Shown: positions 47,801 to 61,851, counted from the first letter of the stretch. The stretch: 64,000 nucleotides of DNA from Ceratodon purpureus (GCA_014871385.1 CM026423.1:16667690-16731689), one strand, 5' to 3'. Notes: generated by a model from the sequence alone, not told the origin. Translations and numbers: made by a program.

Positions 47801-50800
47801 TACTAAGATCCAACTCCTGCAACATTAGTTTGATAAACAACTCCAAGTCTAAATCCCCTCCGTTGGGTGACCTGTCAACAAGTGGACCTGATGCTGCAGA
47901 AGCCAATCTATAGAACAACTGCATAACAGGTACTGCTTGAGCACCAGAGCATGAGTGCATCCAGCCTTTAGTATCAGTAATAAGCTGCTGCAAAATCAGT
48001 GAATTCACAGCACTTTTGGATGCTGAAATTTCCACACTCTTCGGTTCCTCGACCAGCACTGATTGAATCGCATCGCTGTTTTCGTTAGTTTCCATGGGAG
48101 GCACAGCGCTCGCCTGTAAGCTGAGCTCCGTGGCCATCTGGAGTAAGCTCTCATCGCTCATTTCATCAATTGAGGAAAACTGTAATTCATTTCCTTCCCC
48201 ACCAGCCAGGTCAACTTCAATAGGGATCACTGACATAGGATGTTCCCTGCTGTGAGGAGGAGGAAGTTGGTCGGCATCCATAACCTCATAGCAACTCTCA
48301 CAGAGGTCAAAGTCAGGACACACATTGCAGTGCCAGCGTCTCCTCAAAATGGGAACAGTGGAGCATCCATCACAACAATATTGTACAGAAGCTGTGCTAG
48401 AGTCTTCGTCCATCATAACCTGTCCAGCACCAGCATTACCACTCCCAACTTCTGGAGGCAATGATGGTGCTCTCTGACTTTCAGCTACATCATCCATAGC
48501 AAGCATAGTCTGTTTCGGAAGTGGAACCTGCAACAGTCTTGCTGACATAGCCAAGCTGCAAACAGCAAGAATTGAAAACCAAACTGTAAATTCAGCAAAG
48601 ACACAACGGCTGTTCAGAAACTACAGAGACAGAGAACAATGGGCAAGGGTAATCTTCATAGCCAGGTCATAATAAGTAGAGCACTCCTACGACTATACAA
48701 TAGCAACATCATGAAAGAAAGGGAAATATCTAGGACCCACCTGCAAGATGTTCGCACAGGTTCATAAGGTGCAAATAATAGTTTCCGAAGAAGAGAGACT
48801 GCTGGAGCCACAGCTCTCTGTGGATCCCCGTTTTCATGAACCTGCTGCAAGGACAGACACTCTGCAAATCCATATATAATATCCACCATGGATATCACAA
48901 GGTTGTTGATAGATTGCGCATCAAGCTGTTCTCTAGTCAATATTTCCCAAAGCACCTTGACAAGATCTTCCACAACTGATGTTCCTGAACATGCAAAACA
49001 CACATGTAAGAGCAGTACGTAAACAGAAAGCTCAGATGCTTTGTCAACCCTAGAGAAGAAAAATAAAGTTTTGAAGTTCAACTAAACTCAGCAACTCTAA
49101 GGAACAAAAAAAATATACATATCTAAGCGGAAGTCAGCTCAGAAAAGAAACGTATTGGGGAACTAATCGACCATAGGCTCGGAAAAGTAACAAACTCAGA
49201 AGTCACTTCGTAAGCATATTTACCATGCTGTGCCAAAAAACTGGCCAAATTCGATTGTCGATGCACTGCGATTTTACACACAGCACGCATCTGAGCTGAG
49301 AATTCCTGAACTGCCCACGATGTGGCTGACCCTCCTACCGCTACCCTAGATATCAAAAGCGGGCAACTTCTGGTAACCGCAGACAGGCGCATGTAATCCT
49401 TAGCCTGCAAATAACCACCGCCAGGTACTTAATCTTAGTCCGCAGAACAAACGATAAAGTGTTCAACACACACAGGAGAAAAGTTAACATTACATATTCC
49501 GCATCATTTTCTAAATGTCATAAAGTTTGCTCCAGGATCCCTACCGTCGTAATATCATGATCCACAAGAAACACAATGTAGCTGTACAATGTACATACTA
49601 GTTCGAAGACTGTAATCTGCAACCAGACAATGCACTTTTTCGAAACCTGTGCTGTGAGCTTTTAACAATCTGGGCAATAAAAGTGAACAAAACCCTAGGA
49701 CCACAAATACTGGGGCCAAAGACAGGAGGACGAACCTGATTGTAAGCATCTTTGACGGGATACAACGCTCGTAGAACATATCTGGCTGATGACTGTGGCA
49801 GTGGCTGCCTATCATTCTCAAAAACAGCCTCCAGAACTGGCAAACAAATCTTCCGACTTTCTTCGAGTCTATTGGGTGTGGAGTCTGCCATAAACTGGAC
49901 GCGAGATGCCAAATAGAAACTCTGAAGGAGAAGGAGACTGTCTGAAAAAAGTTGTTCCAAAGGAGATGCATTTTGCATTAACTTGTGTTTTGTCCTACTT
50001 GAGCCAGACTGGGTAAACGTTGACCCTGCATGCCCTGGGGATTCTAAGTCCAAGACAGCGTCTAACTTCTCCTTCCAACCAAAATCGTCTTTAGAGCGCC
50101 CGTAGATCTCTAGACAATCTATTCTTGGAAGAGAAGATCCACTGAAAGTAGAACCAATGACGATAGTAAACTCTTCGTCTGCCAGCAAAGCCTCCGCATT
50201 GGTAAATGGGATATCATACCAGCAACGAACACCTTCCTCAAGTCTTATAGACCTTTGAAAAATACGAAATTCTGATGGTATATGGCTTGCAGAAGTGTTA
50301 CCAACATGCACTCGGCAACCCACCATAACAAGCTCTGGGTTGGAATTGAATACAAGAATCTGCATGAGAAACCAAATGAAACATTAAAAATGTTAAGGAT
50401 GCGTGTTCTGTCGAACGCGCTCTATACTATCGAAACACAATTTTTAACAAAGAAATATTTGAAGATACTCGTCACAATCATCCATGAAGCAGTTACGGTT
50501 CAGTAATACCTTAAAGCCAGATACACTAGGGCCTTCTAGGAACCCCTCTTCAGCTTGGAGGCACAGCTTTACACCTTCTGAATCACTGTTTCGAAGAATG
50601 TCACCACCCAACTTAACATCTGCTGTGATACACGTTGTTTTCTCAAAGAAGTCCAGAGGGAAGACAGGGGCGGCACCACCATAGTTTGCCCGACTGCCCA
50701 AGAGTACAGCTCCAAGCTTCTTCACCTGTTCAGCCTCTAAGCTTCCAGTCTGCTTCTGACTGTCCGCGCCACTTAAGTCATTACCAGATTCCGGAAGCAC

Positions 50801-53800
50801 TGACACGTAAGAGAACACTTGCAAGCTTCCATCGTCGTGAAGCACTAATACACTGTTTCTTTCTTTGCTCATAGGTCGATATGACGCAATACCATCAATC
50901 CGCAAAGATGACGAGTTCCCTGTTATCCTCAAAAGCTGGGAGTAGGTGTCACTAGCTCCAATTCTAACAGCAACAGCTGTATTGGATCTTTGGCTCGACA
51001 AGCACATAAATAAGCCACTGCCCTCAAACATCTCCTTCCAATGATGCAACCCTGAAGGCCTAGTTTTACCATCTTGTTCTTCCACTACACTGGCCACCTC
51101 GGCGATGCCAGTAAATCCAGGATTCATTCGTGCAATCAAAGTCAGGTTGTCAGAGTAGGACAAGAAAAGTAATTTGAAAGCTGCAGAGTAATGCAACGAT
51201 ACTCCTTTCAAGGGCTTATAACCTCCAGGAATTTGAATATTTTCAGTCAAAATACGGGCCCCAGTGTCACCACCGGCAACTTCCTGGCTGTACAATATGC
51301 CTTGTTGGGAAAGGACAAGAGCAATAAGCTGTCGTTGACCAGTAGAAACCAGACAAGCATCTGCTATAGAGTCCTCCAGAACCGTGAAATAATGAGTTGG
51401 ACTAATCTTGTCCTGAGATAGATCATATATTTTCACGAACCTGTTTGTAACAACCATGAGTTCAACTTGCGAACCAGGAACCCAGGCAACTCGGCGTATG
51501 TATGCATCTTGAAGAGCTAGCTCTACAGCCAAACGATCAGTCACTTCTCCTCGAGGGTTAACAGTAAAGACCTGGCAGTCCTCGTATCCGGCCACTGCCA
51601 AGTAACTTTCATTTGCAGTGTTAAATGCAAGCTGCACAACTTCAAATCGTACCACATTCTTAGATAGAGGTTTCACTGTTGTCTTATCGACGGTAACGGG
51701 AATCGCAGTTGGTTGGCCAATGAGCTGTCCAACATCAAAAATCGTTACTTTGTCTCCTTCTCCAGCCGCTAACCTGCCTCGGCTGCTGATTGTCAAGAGT
51801 GACTTCACAAGGAGGCCACTAGCCAAATGAGACTTCAGTTCCCGTGCATTAGGATACTCGGTTTTGATCTTCATATCCAACGAGCCGCTCTTGTAAGCCC
51901 TCTTCAGCTGGAGAAGATCCGTCTTAAAATTTAAAACTCTGTCTTTGAACAATGCTACCTTCTCGTCATTCTTGCTTGTTGACCTGTGATCCAAATTTAG
52001 ATCACCCAACAATCTTTTACACAAGGATAGTACCTGGCCTTCGACATCCAATTCTGCCAGCAATGCTAAAAGGTGTTCCTCCTCACCTTCAGCCACTGAA
52101 ATATTGAAAGCATCTTCACCAACCGCATGCTCCTCATCTTCAACATCAGAATCACTATCTGATGGAGGAAGCTGGCTTCTGTGGGTGCTTAACGGTAAGA
52201 ACCTTTCTGCACTGCTATTTCCTGTTGACGAAATAGCATTTGAGGAAGAGACATATTTCCTAGGCTTCAGGCAGAGGCAGCTGCTGCCTCGAACACCTCC
52301 AGCCCCACAGTCACAAAAGAACCGGCTGAGTCGAGAGTACACAACCTTATGCCCTCTATGACAAACCCTGGCACACACAGAGCAGCATCCCTTAGAGACA
52401 GTCAAGTCGCACGTGTAACAGAAGTACCAATGCTGCTCCATGAAATTGCTACCGCTCGAGGTGAATGTGCAAACACGGGAAGCTAGCGCCCGTTCACTTG
52501 TGCTGCCATTTTCATCATCGTCACGGTCCAAACTTGCAATTTCACCATCTGAAGTTGCATCATCTTCATCCTCATCTACCGACATTGCATCACAGTCAGC
52601 AGCTCCCACCCCTGAGTCCAAAGCAGTCGGTGGCAATTGTTCTGAATTCTTCTGAAGTATTGACTGTTTCATCTTCACACCCAAAAACCCTGAATTGCTA
52701 TAGCTGTCTTTGCTCCCTCCATGTTCAGCGAGAAAGTCTGTCTTGTTAGCACCACAAGCAGCCAAGATAGAGTTCAAAAAAGTCACTATAGACTTCAGCC
52801 CTTCCACGTGTGTATTGTTAACAGGCAACTTCCCTACAAGATCCACCACCGTCCGCAGCAGTCGCTTTAATGATGATGAGTCGCCTTGGGCCAGTTGAAC
52901 CATCAACCCGAAATACGACTTCGCAGCCACAACATCAAATGTCACAAACGCCCTCTCCAGATTCATTAGCATTGATGTGAGCAGATGAGAATGAAGCATA
53001 TGTCCCTCCACCTCAGGTGAAAAATTCACAAGAGATTGTACAAAACTAGAAGCCAGATCTCTCACACCGGAAGGTGAAGCCCGTTTCACTGACTTACTCT
53101 CGCCGCCATCCTCAATCCAACCGAGAAAGCGTTGCTCCAGCCACCCAGCTAAACTGACCGCTTCCATATGCAGAAACTTTTCCTGCAGATCCATCTTACA
53201 CCTAAGGTCATACCCCAGGAGAACAACAAGAAGTTGTAGAGTCTTGCTATTCACAATTTCCGTAGAACAGCCATCTAGAGCATCTATAAAAAGTGAGACA
53301 TCGCCTGAGCCCACAAGAGCTCTGCAGTTGCGCGATATCTCTAACTTTTTGTCCTCCGCGCTTACGGGTTGAGCCTTCGAATAATAAAGTAACAAAGCTT
53401 CAAACCTAGAAGGATCATTACGAATACTGTTGTGAACTTCAAGTACATGCAAAACAAGAGCTTCCCAAACCGTCTCATCAACTTCATCCCTCTTCTTGCA
53501 GAGGAGCTGTAAGAGTTTCTGAGCAAGCTTTAGTTCGTTCAAGTCACTGCATAAGGCCTGCTCTTCCTTAGATGGTATTAACACATCCAGCAAATCGGCG
53601 CACTTTGCTTGCATATTTCCAAAAGTGCTGTCAAGTTTCATTTCCAGAAGTGTGTCCAACAGCCCATCCAAGACTCCGTCCTGAAAACCTTGTACTTCAC
53701 AGCCTCCATCTTTACCCCGAGAATGAAGAAGGGATTGGAGCGACCCCAGAATTTCCTCTATGGACACCATCGCCGACAGCACAGCAGCACTACCTGGTCG

Positions 53801-56800
53801 AGAAGATAGAGGGAAACCATGACGGAGAGCGGGAAGCAAAATGGTATTAAGATGGTTCTCCACATTGGACCCTAATGATAATGTCAGGGGCTCAGAAAGC
53901 CATGCACGATCTGCACCCCATCTAAGAAGGGAATGTAAAGTAGCAACATTGACACCCATAGTCCCTAGAAGGTCCTGTTGCTTACTGCTTGGCAGCCCAC
54001 CTTGCAAGAGTAAATCAACAGAGAACATGGAAACCTTGCATGATTGTTGCTCTAGCAGAATATGTGATATTGCATCTCGCACCACATTCACGTACCACGC
54101 CAGTAAAACGGATAAGGTTCGCAAAAGGTCACCTAAATGACCATCTGTTGACAGCAAACCAGTACCCTGCGTCGGTAAAATTGGAAGATTGGACTCCTTT
54201 GAAAACTTATCCTCTGAGGGGTTACTTTCTGCACTCAGTGCTCCTCTTTCTTGCAGCAGTGATAACAGCACAGTCAAAGCAGACCCCTGCCTCAGGAATT
54301 CCCACGACAAAAATTTAACCCGGCCTTCACAGAGCTGAGTCTGCACAGCTCGCAAGCTGCGCGTCATGAATCCCATCCACTGATCTGCTTCACCAACACC
54401 TGATACGTGTAGACGTTTGCTAAGACTCAGGAAGAAATCTGAGCTTATTTGATCCACGTCTAACTCCACTTCTGCGACAGGCTTCAACAGAGGCCCCAAG
54501 CAGCATATTGTGTTCCAGCCCATTACATATATATACCTTTCAATCAACAACTCTTCCAAGATTTTGAAGGACCTGCCCTTCCAGATACCCAAAATGTCAC
54601 TGATCGCTTGGCTGACCTCATTCACGTCCAAATCTGTATTTCGAAACCCACTGATATTCAAAGACCCACTTATATCAACAAGCTGCTGGATACATAAGTC
54701 GTCCATAACACGCTCCTCCCCACTGCCACCTTCCTCAAGAATATTGTGCACAACAAGACCTGCCCATGACTGTTGAGAGTTATCATCCACCGTGGCATTT
54801 AGGTTTGTCTCTGAAGGACTATCTTGCAGCTTCCGTCGTAGATGCACCAACAGCCACCGTGGATACGAGTCAAATTGGAGTACTAAATAACGTAATGCCA
54901 ACACCAACCTTGAAACTATCAGGGACCACATTAAAAACGGTATACCAGAAGGAATATGCCTCTCAGTGTTCCGAAGAGACTTGAAGGCAACCAATAAGTT
55001 CCGTAATATGGTCGACCTCCCAGAAATATCTAATGAGTGGAAAGCCATAAAGAGAAGCTCCATCTGGAAGAAAGAAGGCAAGGCCTTGGTGATGTTGAAA
55101 TCGCCGGCTTTGACATTCCGAGTTCTATGAAGAACATAATCCAAAAAGTTCTTCCAAAAATCAAAAGCTAAGGGATCGTTTACAACAGAGGGGCCCCTCT
55201 GAATTGACCGCTTAATAAGAAGTTTACCAAACAAACTGCAGCTCTTAGCAGAAAGGGCGCTGGATGCATCGCCTCCCCTCAATATCTGCGTCGCAAGATG
55301 CAACTCCAAAGCATCATTTAGGGCATGCCTGACCACGAGGTTGTCAAGCAAGTCAAACGATCCCTTATGTAACTGAGCCACTAAATCAGAACCAATATCT
55401 TCAGAGTCCACAATATCGAAACCAAGTGCGTTGCTGCTTAGCAGAGTGGATTGGGACAAATAAATCTGCAAGAAGACGTCTAAGTGATCCTTCGACAGCA
55501 TCTTGCACGCGACATCAAAAGTGGGTTGATGCCACTCGGGACAGAATATACAATCTTTGAGAAAGCTCAGCAACTGGTTGGCTACTTGCAGGGGAGTGTT
55601 GTAGAGAGCGTCCAACTTCTTCGCTGAAGCACAAGTTGGCGCAAGCCCCTCCGAATTAATGGAATGTCTTCCAGATTCCGAGAAAAGATCTCCAAATAGG
55701 GCATCATCCTCGCTTGCAACAGTAACGGAATCCATCGACCCCATTGCAGAATCCTCTTCACTGTGCACAGATGACGCCGTCTCCGTCACTGATCCCTCCT
55801 TAAGACCCTGAGCGTGAAGCAAGGCCGTCACAGCCACCAGATTTTCCAGCCACGGACCATCACTTGAAAACACAACCTGCAACTGCTCTTGCGGACTGAG
55901 CACCTGACTTAGGTCAAAATTCTTGCTTCGAAGCTCACAACTCGGCAAATCGTGGGTCGATCTTTCACTTTGACTCTGGATGAGACCCGGTTCAGAAGTT
56001 CTTGGTTGCTGGTGAAATGTTCCGTAAGAGAGGGCACGGACATCCTGAAGAAGACTTAGTAAATGGCTAATTACAGGTGGGGTGAATGCTAATGGTAGTT
56101 GCTGGCCGGAAAGAGGACCGAATTGCTTAAAACTACTGACTTCTAAAATGTCAAGCATCGATGCTGCGGCAAAACTCTTGAAATTCCGCAGGACGATCTG
56201 ATCAGGAAAACTAACTTCTGAGAGCTGAAGCAAGCTATCTATCAAAGAAGGAAGTGAGCACCCTTGACTTGACTCTGGCATCATCTCAGGGTCAGAGCTA
56301 TTCAAATCATAAGTATGACAGAAAAAAACTCGCAGGCTTGAGACGTATTCCACTAACTTTGAGCAGACCTCTCTATCCCAAAAACCCGCCACTTGTCCTC
56401 TGGAGAGGTTCAACAGAAGGTTTGCTATGCTTGACACAAAAGCTATCCGGCCCTGCAATAATCTCTCCCCCTCTTCGTTGGTAACCTTCCCGCAAACCAA
56501 TAGAAATGCTTGACACACATCTAACAAGCGTGGAATACACCGAACCTTTCCAACAGCATACTGCTGTGCTGCAGCCACCATGCTAGTACTCGTTTTGAAT
56601 ACCGCTTGTGAATGCTCAGCCTGAGAACTCTTGCTCAATTCATGAGCCAATAGTTGCTCGCTAGCTAACAAGGAAAGTATATTCTGTGACGGGCCTACCC
56701 CCTTCTGGTCTTCAGTAGGTCTCTCCTCTGTAAAACAAGATAAATACAGTAAACCTTTTTATTAAGAGTCAATCGTGAACAATAGCACAGACTGAGCTCA

Positions 56801-58431
56801 CGAACAATTCTAAACCTAACTCCAAGAATGACAAGTGATGATTGCGCGGTACCAAGCTTTAACTCGCAGAATCATCCCACGAACACAATAAACCAAAGAT
56901 ACATCTACATTCTGCGACATACTCTATTAAGTAGTAGTTTCCTATCTACATTTACATGATTTCAGAAAAATGGATTCCGCATAACAAAAATTTATTCAAA
57001 GGTTCTGACAACTAAAAATCATGTAGTTTTCAAAAACGAGACTTCAGTGTTCAAGCAACAGCATTAGACATAAATACAAGGAGGTCATGCGCACAAAATA
57101 TCCTACCTTCAGGGATTCTTTCAATTACGTCAATTAGGTTGTCTCCAGTAGCACTTGATACAAAGAGATCCAAGAAAGGCACTTCAGCGGTGCTATTGTT
57201 CAAGGAACGTGATATAGACAAACTACGCTCCCTTGCCTTTCCTTCAATCATGGCGGTTTCCAGGAGTACCAATAGCCTCTGCTGCATCTGCAGTGATGCT
57301 TCAAATTGTGAGTCCTCGCCTCTAAATAATGAAAGAAAAGAGTAAAAATTACACCGCCAAACAAGAAGACAACGACGAGTTCGACAACAATAATCCTACC
57401 CACAATGTAAATGGCAACAAAAGGTTTCACGATTTATAAATGTTCAAAACACCTGTCCAAGCAAAGGCGATCCAATTTCTATAACGAGAATGCATTTATG
57501 ACGCAATCAGACTATCTCAAAATTCATCGCGAAACCCTAAAAACCGAAGGAAGAAGGAAATCGGTTATCAATCTGTCGCCACTGCAATAACTGCCCAGCA
57601 GATTGAAAGGCCAATAATGAATGGGCGGTTTTCCCTTCGCTAAGATCAAGTGCCAACTCCGATCGCAAAATTGCAAACCTCAACCCGATTACACAATACC
57701 GACCAAAAATTTCCAAATTCATGCTCTCCGCACCTCAGGGTACACAGTTGCACCAGTTCTGGGCAACTTGAGCGCATCAGTCTCCTCGGGATGCAACAGA
57801 CCCGCATCCTGACTGCCAACCTGGAGCTTCGACACGCTCGATTCGAGCCCCTGCAAGCAGACCTGGATAGCAGTCCTATAGATCTGCTCCACAACCTCTT
57901 TCTCCCCTCCATCTGCAAAAAACACATCCCAAAAACCTAACCACGTCAAACTTCCGGCCAATTCCCAAACCTACAAAAAACAAACAAACACCTTCACTCC
58001 GAAGTCCCCCACCTCCACTAACCTAACCACGCCATTCTCATCCAATTCACTCCGCCCACGAACCACTCCACCCTCCATCCTCCTAACTCAATCAAAAATC
58101 ACACCACCACCACCACCAACACACCAAAACACCAAAATCTCAAAATCTCAAAATCCGAAACACCACATCCTCATCCCTCCATCACCAACCGACCTGCGAT
58201 CCAATCACACGACGCACACAGCACGGCCTCCACGATCGCCAGCCCGCAATCCACCTGCTGCTTGCTCCATTGCCACACCGGCCCCCCCTGCACATCCACG
58301 TCCAACCCTAACCTCAGCAACGCCAGCACCTTCCCCAGCCCCTCCTGCACCTCCCCGTCCTTCAACCGCTCCTGCAACGACGCCCCCTCCGTCAGCTGCA
58401 AAACCTCCACCAATTTCTCCAGCGTCCCCAT
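38867..58431 (-). CDS. BIG: BIG, giant UBR4-type E3 ubiquitin ligase / auxin transport protein (19 exons)
   Basis: Exons on the minus strand: 58431-58194, 57912 to about 57744, 57321-57107, 56727-50510, 50359-49736, 49616-49545, 49404-49224, 48984-48741, 48555-46814, 46703-44722, 44475-43610, 43376-43163, 42963-42691, 42401-42273, 42118-41975, 41726-41117, 40953-40577, 40452-39949, 39763-38867. Phases fit everywhere. The exon 2 end is uncertain: 57744, 57768 or 57734, the last needing a different exon 3 start. The protein is about 5,232 aa; Arabidopsis BIG is about 5,100. Landmarks in order are a UBR box (about 1627-1700), a ZZ zinc finger (about 2710-2765), a four-CxxC cluster (about 3570-3615), [19 protein letters not shown], and a C-terminal UBR4-type hemi-RING. 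In Arabidopsis BIG (DOC1/TIR3) acts in auxin transport, light and hormone signalling, and binds N-degrons. Exon 4 alone is 6.2 kb. Confidence 0.97.
40177..40341 (-). other. BIG: BIG: UBR4-type hemi-RING of the E3 module
   Basis: [17 protein letters not shown] and [13 protein letters not shown] supply the Cys/His ligands of the atypical hemi-RING described for UBR4 E3 modules. The following helical segment continues into the last exon ([12 protein letters not shown]). This is the ubiquitin-transfer end of the protein. Confidence 0.85.
45567..45699 (-). other. BIG: BIG: four-CxxC cysteine cluster
   Basis: CPRC, CGNC, CRQC and CNEC pairs within about 45 residues form a likely double zinc-binding region found in BIG/UBR4 proteins downstream of the ZZ finger. 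Exact ligand use is inferred. Confidence 0.75.
48225..48386 (-). other. BIG: BIG: ZZ-type zinc finger
   Basis: [27 protein letters not shown] and a downstream HSREHPM give the CxxC-CxxC-CxxC-HxxxH ligands of a ZZ finger, in the same order and place as in plant BIG proteins. Confidence 0.92.
52240..52476 (-). other. BIG: BIG: UBR-type zinc finger
   Basis: The segment has Cys/His spacing C-x14-[23 protein letters not shown] and FFCDCGAGG...CLCL, the UBR box that recognises basic or bulky N-terminal residues. All the zinc-ligand positions I expect are present, so the fold should be intact. Confidence 0.93.
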
Positions 58432-59080
58432 CCCTCATACCCTCCCTCCCCTCCCTTCCCCTCCCCACCCCTCCCCTCCCCTCCTCCCCCCTCCTTCACA
58501 CCATCCACCAAACCCTAACGATCCCCCTCCACCTCTCCACCTCCTCTCTCCCCCACCACCACGCTGATGCCACCCCTCCTCCCACCGCCGCTCCCAGTCC
58601 GATCCCCCGCATACACCGATCTCCAACTAATCCCAATTGCCGGCTCCCAAACCTCTCTCGCTATCTCTCTCTCTCTCTCCCTCCGTCTCCGACGACAGAA
58701 GATGTTATCACTTCAATAGAAATGAAGTCCGTGTCTCTGTCTGTATGTGTTTTTTGAGTGTCCTCTGCTTTGCTTCCCAACAAGGCCTGCACTCTGTGCT
58801 TCTCCAAAACTATCATCTCATTCAACTGCCCTTCCATCTCTCTCTCCCCCATATGTTCCCTCTCGTTCCCCTTTGTTCCCCCTTTGTTCTCCCACGTTCT
58901 CTCTAGTTCCCTTTTGTTCCCTATTGTTCTCGTATGTTCTGTAACGTTCCCTTAGGTTCCTTTCTGTTCCCCTATGTTCTCCTGGGATTTTTATCTCGTG
59001 GGAACGGGGGTTCGTAACGCTGACTGTTCTGCGTTGGAACAGTCCTGGTCTCTTGGGACTAGTGTAATGTGATCAGGTCG
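58432..59080 (-). promoter_or_regulatory. BIG 5' leader and promoter: G-rich tract and GA repeat
   Basis: On the gene strand 58440-58493 is an almost unbroken series of G3-G5 runs just upstream of the start codon. A GA microsatellite lies at about 58662-58682. An ATG at 58438-58436 opens an out-of-frame overlapping uORF. TATA and start site were not identified. Confidence 0.55.
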
Positions 59081-59089
59081 AAGTGTTTT

Positions 59090-59127
59090 ATTGGTTTTTT
59101 ATTGGTTTTTTATTGGTTTTTTATTGA
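59090..59127. repeat. 11-bp tandem repeat (ATTGGTTTTTT)
   Basis: ATTG(G) recurs at 59090, 59101, 59112 and 59123 with T-tract spacers: a four-copy 11-bp minisatellite close to one helical turn. Confidence 0.8.
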
Positions 59128-59139
59128 GTTTTTTTATTG

Positions 59140-61728
59140 TGTTGTATGTTTTTGTGTGCTGGGAGGGGTGTGAGAATATGATACGGTTTTTCTTGGTGGT
59201 AGGTTTTTTGTCTGTGTTGTGTTGGGGAGTATAAAATGGATTTTGTGGTTTGTGGGGTATGCTTTGGAGTGGGCGCGAAGGTTTTTATGTTTAGGGGTGT
59301 TGGAGGGTGGGTTTTGGATTTTTTAGAGAAGTGGTTGGGAAGGGAGTGATGACTTAGTCAAGGTTTGTGTAGGAGTGATGTACTTTGTTTGTTTTGATGT
59401 TGGTTTTGTGGGTAGATTTGTTTGTGAGAATCTTTTATTATGGTGTATTTATCGAAATATCTTTGTGGTAGTAAACATATTACAAGCTTTAATATATGGT
59501 ATCATATGTGTTTTGGAGGTAAAATATATCGTCATTGAATTAATCTTGGTAAAGAATCTAAATTATGTGTAGTAAAAAATCTTTACAACGACGAGGGTCA
59601 AAGTGAACAAATTTTCGAGTGCAAGTTTCAAAAAAATATTATTTTTTATACATTCTTTTAGTAGTCTATATTAATATCCTATCGTGGATGATGCAGAAAA
59701 ATCATTTTTAGTTTGTTTTTTTTTGCAATGGAACTAAAAATTCGAAGGTGTTTTTTCACTAAAGTCAATGATGCTTTTTAGAAATCAAGCAATCATGTAC
59801 TAAAATAACAATTCAAAAATGTTAAATAAAAAATTACAATTAGTTTTAAAATCAATTAGTACTAATGAATTTTAGAACTAACTTAAATTCCAACATGTTT
59901 AGCATTAAAAATGAAATAATTTTCATTTCATACATTGATTGCATGCTTATATTACTAAAAATAGATTTTAATTGTTTTTCGATGCGTCTATTTGTAAGTC
60001 ACAAGAGAATTGCACAAAAGACCTTACATGAAACCTAAGTTATGTCTCTTTTCAAAACATACAACCATATTTATTATTTGAATGGTTATTTATATGCAGT
60101 TTGAAAATATTTAGTCACTTACAATGTATCTTTTAAAACAACTATGTAATCACATGATTTTTTATGTCTTCAATCAATGCCTGTAATGAATGATACTTTA
60201 TTTTCTATTTTAAAATATTGAAAATTATAAAATGATCTAAAATTTTATATATTTTTAAAATATAAAATAGGCTGAAACTAATAGTCAATGTAAAAAATGC
60301 TTAGACACATCATGGGAATTTTATATATTTAAGTGTATATTTTCACAAAATGTACTTCTTAACATAAAATTATGATTTTTCCTTAATCATAGAATTTTTT
60401 ACATCAAATAAAATAGAACTTATAATTTTTTAATTCTATTATAATATAACTTAGTTAGAATATATAATTGCTTTCACGATAAATAAATAAAAACCTTAAC
60501 AAAATGGATGTATAAGATTTTTATCCTATTTTATATAATGGTTTATAAAAATGTATTTGCATTACTGTGTAGGTGCTAATGATTTGTGATGGCAAATACG
60601 TTACCGTACAATTTAATTTATATGAAATTTATATCAAACTTAATTGCAGCATAAGTTATATAAAATGTAATAATTTAATGAATGATCAATTTGTTGTTTA
60701 ACAAAGATTTCTTAATTAATGGTTTAACTGAATTGCTTTTTTCAAAATTAAATAATTGGTCAATTTTTTTAGAAAAAAATTATGATCCTTGTATGATTAT
60801 TTGTGAAAACAAATTGGGTTTTAAATTTATTTTTAACAAAATATAACTAATAAAGTCGTGAATATGAGCCTTTACAACAAATTTTTATTTAATTTATGGT
60901 TATTTTTTATTGATCATTTGTCAATACTATTATACATATTGCATGCTATTTTATTCATTTGACGCATTTTGTTTTGTATTATGGACTATTCTCATAATTT
61001 TAGTATGCAAAATCAATCAAATTAAAACTAGACTTTAAAATTAAAACATATTCCAATTTTATGAAAAAAACACTTAATTTCATCATTACATGGTCTATAA
61101 TGAAATTGTCTCTTGTATAGTCAAATTGGCTTATTTATAAACAATTTTTAAAAAAAATTAATAATATGATAGATTAATGTTGCAAATTGCAAATATCAAA
61201 TAAAAAGAATTTTTGAATTATATGACTTCATTTTATACTTTCAATTGTTTTCTAGTGAAGCATAATGGTTTTTGAATATATGATTGTATGAATGAAGAAA
61301 AAGAGATAAAAGATGTCATTTGTAATATAAAAACTATAAAAAATATTCATTATATATAATAATATCACTAAATGGTTCATCAAAAACATGTAGATGATAT
61401 CAATTTTTTTTTTGATATATCTACTTTTAGACACTACTTAATCGAGGTTTCAAAATTTACCAGATTAACTTATTTTGCTTGATTGACGTTTAAAAGTTTA
61501 TCAGATTAAGCTATTTATGAGCAATAAATGTAATAAAATCTGAGCGTTTTTTACTATGTTTTCTGGTACTAATATTTTCTTTCTTTGCAGAAACACTATT
61601 CAAATGGACTAAAATTACTTTCGTTTGTAGAAGTGAATGGAGCGACAGTCGTTGGAGTAAACAGAGCCGTGACTGATTTATAAATTGTAAAATACTTAAT
61701 GCCTATCAATTCAAATTTCGATCTGTAG
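59140..61728. other. Very AT-rich intergenic DNA
   Basis: No exon, RNA gene or terminal repeat could be supported. The composition is much more AT-rich than the genic part and looks like decayed transposon DNA. Confidence 0.4.
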
Positions 61729-61851
61729 TATAAAGACTGTTGGAAGAGATATGGACCCAAAGAAGACTCTTGGGAACTAGGTTCTTACCTAAAATTCTAC
61801 GCACAAGCTCCACAATTCACACGTAAACTTAAAGTGCGGCGGAAATGTTAG
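61729..61851 (+). pseudogene. Chromodomain fossil of a Ty3/gypsy chromovirus integrase
   Basis: The frame reads YKDCWKRYGPKEDSWELGSY and continues LKFYAQAP, matching the core pattern of retrotransposon chromodomains (W-x-G/RYGPxEDxWE). It is cut by a stop just upstream and ends at a stop at 61849-61851. No integrase core or reverse transcriptase was found nearby, so only a small relic remains. Confidence 0.6.

Noticed and set aside
57537-57722. Possible extra BIG exon (frame with [20 protein letters not shown])
   Set aside because: No good acceptor precedes it, and the exon 2 to exon 3 junction already works in phase without it. It is probably part of intron 2, but cDNA would settle it.
58205-58468. 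87-aa Gly-rich frame overlapping BIG exon 1
   Set aside because: It is the alternative frame of the G-rich leader; it does not join to exon 2 in phase. Kept only as a possible uORF start.
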